Source of the DNA: Bacteroidota bacterium
GTDB lineage: Bacteria; Bacteroidota; Rhodothermia; Rhodothermales; UBA10348
DNA: 64,000 nt
Reading direction: 5' to 3'
Assembly (NCBI GenBank): GCA_029262855.1
Contig: JAJCYP010000106.1
Coordinates: 1 to 64,000, forward strand
The notes beneath the pieces were generated by a model. It worked only from the letters and a program-made list of their open reading frames with translations, was not told the DNA's origin and searched no databases. Positions 61,157 through 64,000 of this stretch are shown piece after piece. Positions within the stretch are counted from its first letter, which is position 1, and every line of letters begins with the position of its first letter. Made by a program: the position numbers and the translations under genes.

Positions 61157-63364
61157 TCAGTACGCATTCAGCAACGCTTTCTTCTTCGCGACGCTGAACT
61201 TGAGCACCTGATCGCCGTCCTCGGTTTCGACGTGAATCAGGTACAAGCCAGATCCGATTGGAAGGTTGTTGTCGGTCCGCAGATCCCAGGTAAGGAAGCG
61301 CTCGGGGCTGTTCTTAATCAGGGTCCGAACGAGTGTGCCGCTGAGTTGGAAGACGCGAACCGTGGCCTGTTGGGGCATATTGGTGAAGCGCACTTCGTCG
61401 GTCAGAGAGCTGACTTCGTAATCGGACGCGCCCTTGTAGGGATTGGGTGTGATCCCCACCTGAAGAGCCGGCGCGTTTTCCTCTTGCGCATTGGCCGGGA
61501 CCGCCTCGAACCGTGTGATGGGGCCAAAAAGCACCCTCGGTTCTGAGTTGGCATTGTAGGCGTAGGCCTGAACCCCAAAGTGATAGGTGCGATAATTCGT
61601 CAGGCCCTGAATTCGGAAACTGTGCTGCAGGCCGGAGTCGGTGCCGAAGGCGATGGGTACACGGTATGAGTCTCCAGTCGTGACCCGTTTCACGCCGTTG
61701 ACTACATCGAAGACTGCCAGGAGGCGACCGTCCGAGTCGGAGGGCGATTCAAACTGAAGCACATTGTATCCCTCCAATCGGTATTCCCGATCCTGAATAT
61801 CCTCGGGTAGCGTCGTGTTCACGGCCCGGTAGCCGTCCTGATGGTTGTTGCCGTCTCTCGCGTTGGACCATTCGACGAGCACCTCTCCGAAGTCCGCGGT
61901 GACCGCGACTTGGGGCGCGTCGGGAGGGCGTGGGAAGCTTAGTCCAGAATCATAAAACGTCTGGACCGTCCGACTGTCGTCCTTGAGTTGTCGAACCGAG
62001 TCGAGGTGGTCTGCCCCGAAGGAGGTAATAATGGCGAACGTGACCTGAGCGCCGGTGCTGTCCATGTCAAAGGGACCTCCCGCTGAGATGAACCGCCGGT
62101 CTGCAGGCGAGGTCGGACCGCCCCGGCCGTCTACGTCGAACTCCGACCAGAACTCGGGTGGATCACCGGGAAACATAAAATTGACCGGCAGGCTCGAGTA
62201 GTCGCGGCCATTGCCGCCATAGGTGATTCTCTGGCCATCCCTCCAACGGCCCTGCATGTAGTTGTACATGTCCGCTCCGTTTCCAGGCACGCCTAGGACA
62301 CCCGCCCCACCAGGGTAATACACGAAGCTCGTCATCCGTTGTCGTGGCTCACGCTCGGGTGCGGACTGCGACAATGGTTCGTTACTCACACCGGGGACCT
62401 GGAGAAAATCGAATCCCACTGCCGGTGGAGCCGCTCCGTAGCCTTGCGCACCCTCGTCGTCGTTATCCGAGTTGTAGACGAACGCCAGGCCGAGTACCGA
62501 ATCCGAGCCGACATAGTCATCGACGAAATTCCCCAGGTCAGGGTCAGCAAAGACTGAGAAATAGGTCTCGGTGAGCGCCGGCTCGCCTCTCAGGAGCAAG
62601 CGGTATCGATGAAAGGTGGTATTCCCCAGTACGCCAGTCTGTGCGTATGCAAAAACGGAGGCGTGGACCTCGAGGCCCATCGGTACCGCGTCAGTCCTGC
62701 TGTGCCTGTTTCCTCGGTCATTCATCACCCACCAAAGCATTTGGTCGCCCTCGATGTCCGGTCGCTCGCCCGCTTCGAGGTTGACTACTCGGTCCATTCG
62801 TTGGGCCAATGGTAGACCCAAAACGTTGATGAGCCGGCCCTCTGAATCCAGGGTCGGTGCTCCGAGGCCAGTTGGCCAGTCCCTCAGGTCCGGGGACGCC
62901 GAGCCCTCTCGGTCATATCGAAGCAGGTCTTCGCGACTCACCGAGTACACCCGGTCGAAGTCACTGCAACTGGCGGGCGGGAGGCCCTCCTCGCCCAGGG
63001 GACCAGCCCAAAACTCAAATGGACCGTATGTCGACCCCGCCAGTCTTAGCTGTCCATCGACCAGACCCCCAACCCAGATGCCCGCGCTGAAGAAAGCATT
63101 TGTACCTCCGGCCTTCGGCACTTCGTAGACATTGGGCGAGCCGCGCCAGAAGAGATTTCCGTTATTTGGGATCCTGGCCCTGACGTTGCCGACGTCCAGG
63201 TAGGCCTCGCCGATGGATGGCTCGCAGGTCCCTACGGTTTGGGCGGAAACCGGGTGCGCGAGTTGGGCAACAAGAAGGAGTGCGATGGGGAGGCAGCGCA
63301 ACGAGAACAGACCTCTGACGGCAGCCGGTTGGTAGCGGGAAGTCACTTGAGCGTAAAGCGCCAC
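61157..63364 (-). CDS. Large secreted protein with type IX secretion C-terminus
   Basis: A 735-residue exported beta-rich protein (signal peptide to HPVSAQ). N-terminal SIGEAYLDVGNVRARIPNNGNLFWRGSPNVYEVPK is typical of a large, uncharacterised secreted family in Rhodothermia-like genomes. A fibronectin-like region follows (AVTADFGEVLVEWSNARDGN...YRLEGYNVLQFES). The C-terminus is a T9SS type A sorting domain (TVRVFQLSGTLVRTLIKN...LPIGSGLYLIHVETEDGDQVLKFSV). It converges on the DUF1460 gene with a 1-base gap between stops. Function unknown. Confidence 0.82.
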   Translation of the reverse strand: MALYAQVTSRYQPAAVRGLFSLRCLPIALLLVAQLAHPVSAQTVGTCEPSIGEAYLDVGNVRARIPNNGNLFWRGSPNVYEVPKAGGTNAFFSAGIWVGGLVDGQLRLAGSTYGPFEFWAGPLGEEGLPPASCSDFDRVYSVSREDLLRYDREGSASPDLRDWPTGLGAPTLDSEGRLINVLGLPLAQRMDRVVNLEAGERPDIEGDQMLWWVMNDRGNRHSRTDAVPMGLEVHASVFAYAQTGVLGNTTFHRYRLLLRGEPALTETYFSVFADPDLGNFVDDYVGSDSVLGLAFVYNSDNDDEGAQGYGAAPPAVGFDFLQVPGVSNEPLSQSAPEREPRQRMTSFVYYPGGAGVLGVPGNGADMYNYMQGRWRDGQRITYGGNGRDYSSLPVNFMFPGDPPEFWSEFDVDGRGGPTSPADRRFISAGGPFDMDSTGAQVTFAIITSFGADHLDSVRQLKDDSRTVQTFYDSGLSFPRPPDAPQVAVTADFGEVLVEWSNARDGNNHQDGYRAVNTTLPEDIQDREYRLEGYNVLQFESPSDSDGRLLAVFDVVNGVKRVTTGDSYRVPIAFGTDSGLQHSFRIQGLTNYRTYHFGVQAYAYNANSEPRVLFGPITRFEAVPANAQEENAPALQVGITPNPYKGASDYEVSSLTDEVRFTNMPQQATVRVFQLSGTLVRTLIKNSPERFLTWDLRTDNNLPIGSGLYLIHVETEDGDQVLKFSVAKKKALLNAY

Positions 63365-63424
63365 GGATCGTCAGGTTCTATCGAAGAGTTTGAACGATCC
63401 GATTCGCAGCCCAAACGACACTCC

Positions 63425-64000
63425 CTAGCCTACAGCCTGCACCCCTTTGATGTCCAAAGACAGCCCAACCCGCCGAATAATCGCCTCCAATTCAGCTTCG
63501 CCGCGGGCATCCAGCAGTCGCCCAGGCGCCCGGATAAACGAAGAGGAAATGATACCTCGACGCCTGAAGATGAACTTGCGAAACGCCAGGCCAATCTTGG
63601 GCTGGAACTCATACCGGATCAACGTCGCGTGGCGGTCGAAGAGGGCTGCCGCGCGCTCGGTGTCGCCGGCGCGGTAGGCCCTGTAGATGGCCACCAGCAC
63701 CTCGGGAAACGCGAACCCGGTCATGATGCCGTTTGCTCCGCGCTGGAGTTCTTCCAGGAAGTACTCGCCTCCAAGGCCACCGAATACCCCGATTTTCCCA
63801 TCGGCCTTCTCGAGTATCTCCGAAAGCTTGGCCAGCACCGGCTGCTCCTCAAGCTTGACGTACTGGACACCCGGTATCTCTCTGGCCATGCGAGCGATGA
63901 GCTCGGCAGAAAGGAGGGTGCCAAAGGACTCGGGGAAGTCATGGATGATGACGGGAATCGTGAGCCGGGATGCCACGTCGGCGTAGTAGTCAAACAGGAC
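63425..64000 (-). CDS. Dihydrodipicolinate synthase/N-acetylneuraminate lyase family enzyme, start outside the window
   Basis: C-terminal two thirds of a class I aldolase of the DapA/NanA family. Readable sequence starts VLFDYYADVASRLTIPVIIH at the right edge and continues open. The Schiff-base Lys lies in YVKLEEQPVL, followed by GKIGVFGGLGGEYFLEEL and GANGIMTGFAFPEVL. The C-terminal helices are intact and end with a TAG at 63425. Members cleave or form 2-keto acids; lysine synthesis or sugar-acid catabolism cannot be separated here. The Met at 63976 is internal. Confidence 0.85.
   Translation of the reverse strand, partial: VLFDYYADVASRLTIPVIIHDFPESFGTLLSAELIARMAREIPGVQYVKLEEQPVLAKLSEILEKADGKIGVFGGLGGEYFLEELQRGANGIMTGFAFPEVLVAIYRAYRAGDTERAAALFDRHATLIRYEFQPKIGLAFRKFIFRRRGIISSSFIRAPGRLLDARGEAELEAIIRRVGLSLDIKGVQAVG

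Overview
The window looks like a chromosomal segment of a GC-rich marine-type member of the Bacteroidota, probably class Rhodothermia or a close relative. This is inferred from gene content, not from a 16S gene, and none is present. Supporting genes are a chlamydial-type histone H1-like protein Hc1, DUF3078 and DUF5103 proteins, two secreted proteins with type IX secretion C-termini, a DUF5117/DUF5118-type zinc metalloprotease, a fused isobutyryl-CoA mutase, LolA, and a promoter matching the Bacteroidota -33/-7 consensus upstream of the Hc1 gene. Most starts lack a Shine-Dalgarno sequence, as is usual in that phylum. I saw no rRNA, tRNA or CRISPR array.

Layout. 1-900: end of a ribbon-helix-helix/PIN toxin-antitoxin pair, then a 52-bp tandem repeat that resembles an insertion-sequence end. 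0.9-6.5 kb (minus): PAP2 phosphatase and DNA polymerase III alpha, which carries a complete 447-residue intein with homing-endonuclease motifs. 6.7-14.7 kb (plus): amino-acid-kinase-like protein, Hc1, DUF3078 barrel, a membrane-anchored zincin, a DUF5103 lipoprotein and a large metalloprotease lipoprotein. 14.8-18.8 kb (plus): MFS transporter, secreted amidohydrolase, aldehyde dehydrogenase. 18.76-19.11 kb: a noncoding stretch rich in nested stems. 19.1-29.3 kb, mostly minus: an arginine-deiminase-fold hydrolase, (plus) rlmB, a pseudo-M1 peptidase, a UPF0104 membrane protein, lolA, a class V aminotransferase, two envelope proteins and an Nramp-like carrier. 29.4-33.0 kb (plus): a likely dgcA-dgcN pair and an NHL/TPR protein. 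33.0-35.2 kb (minus): FAD and FMN oxidases.

35.9-49.3 kb is the most coherent system. A histidine kinase and a sigma-54 (NtrC-type) activator are divergent from an operon of HlyD adaptor, ABC ATPase, large MacB/FtsX permease, second ATPase, small 87-residue protein and second permease. The intergenic region has a sigma-54 promoter and two 16-bp palindromes spaced like enhancers. A convergent third permease (46.9-49.3 kb) has a similar -24/-12 sequence and two diverged versions of the palindrome. One two-component system therefore probably controls both transcription units, most likely an envelope-stress or efflux response.

49.5-64 kb: a nine-repeat DUF5666 protein with a type IX C-terminus, icmF, a small YjbR/TfoX-like protein, two oligopeptide-importer ATPases, then a ~2-kb patch bounded by 23-bp direct repeats. 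The patch holds a DUF4143 ATPase, a decayed helix-turn-helix fragment and a truncated SRPBCC gene. After it come a DUF1460 amidase, a second type IX secreted protein, and the start-truncated end of a dihydrodipicolinate-synthase-family gene at the right edge.
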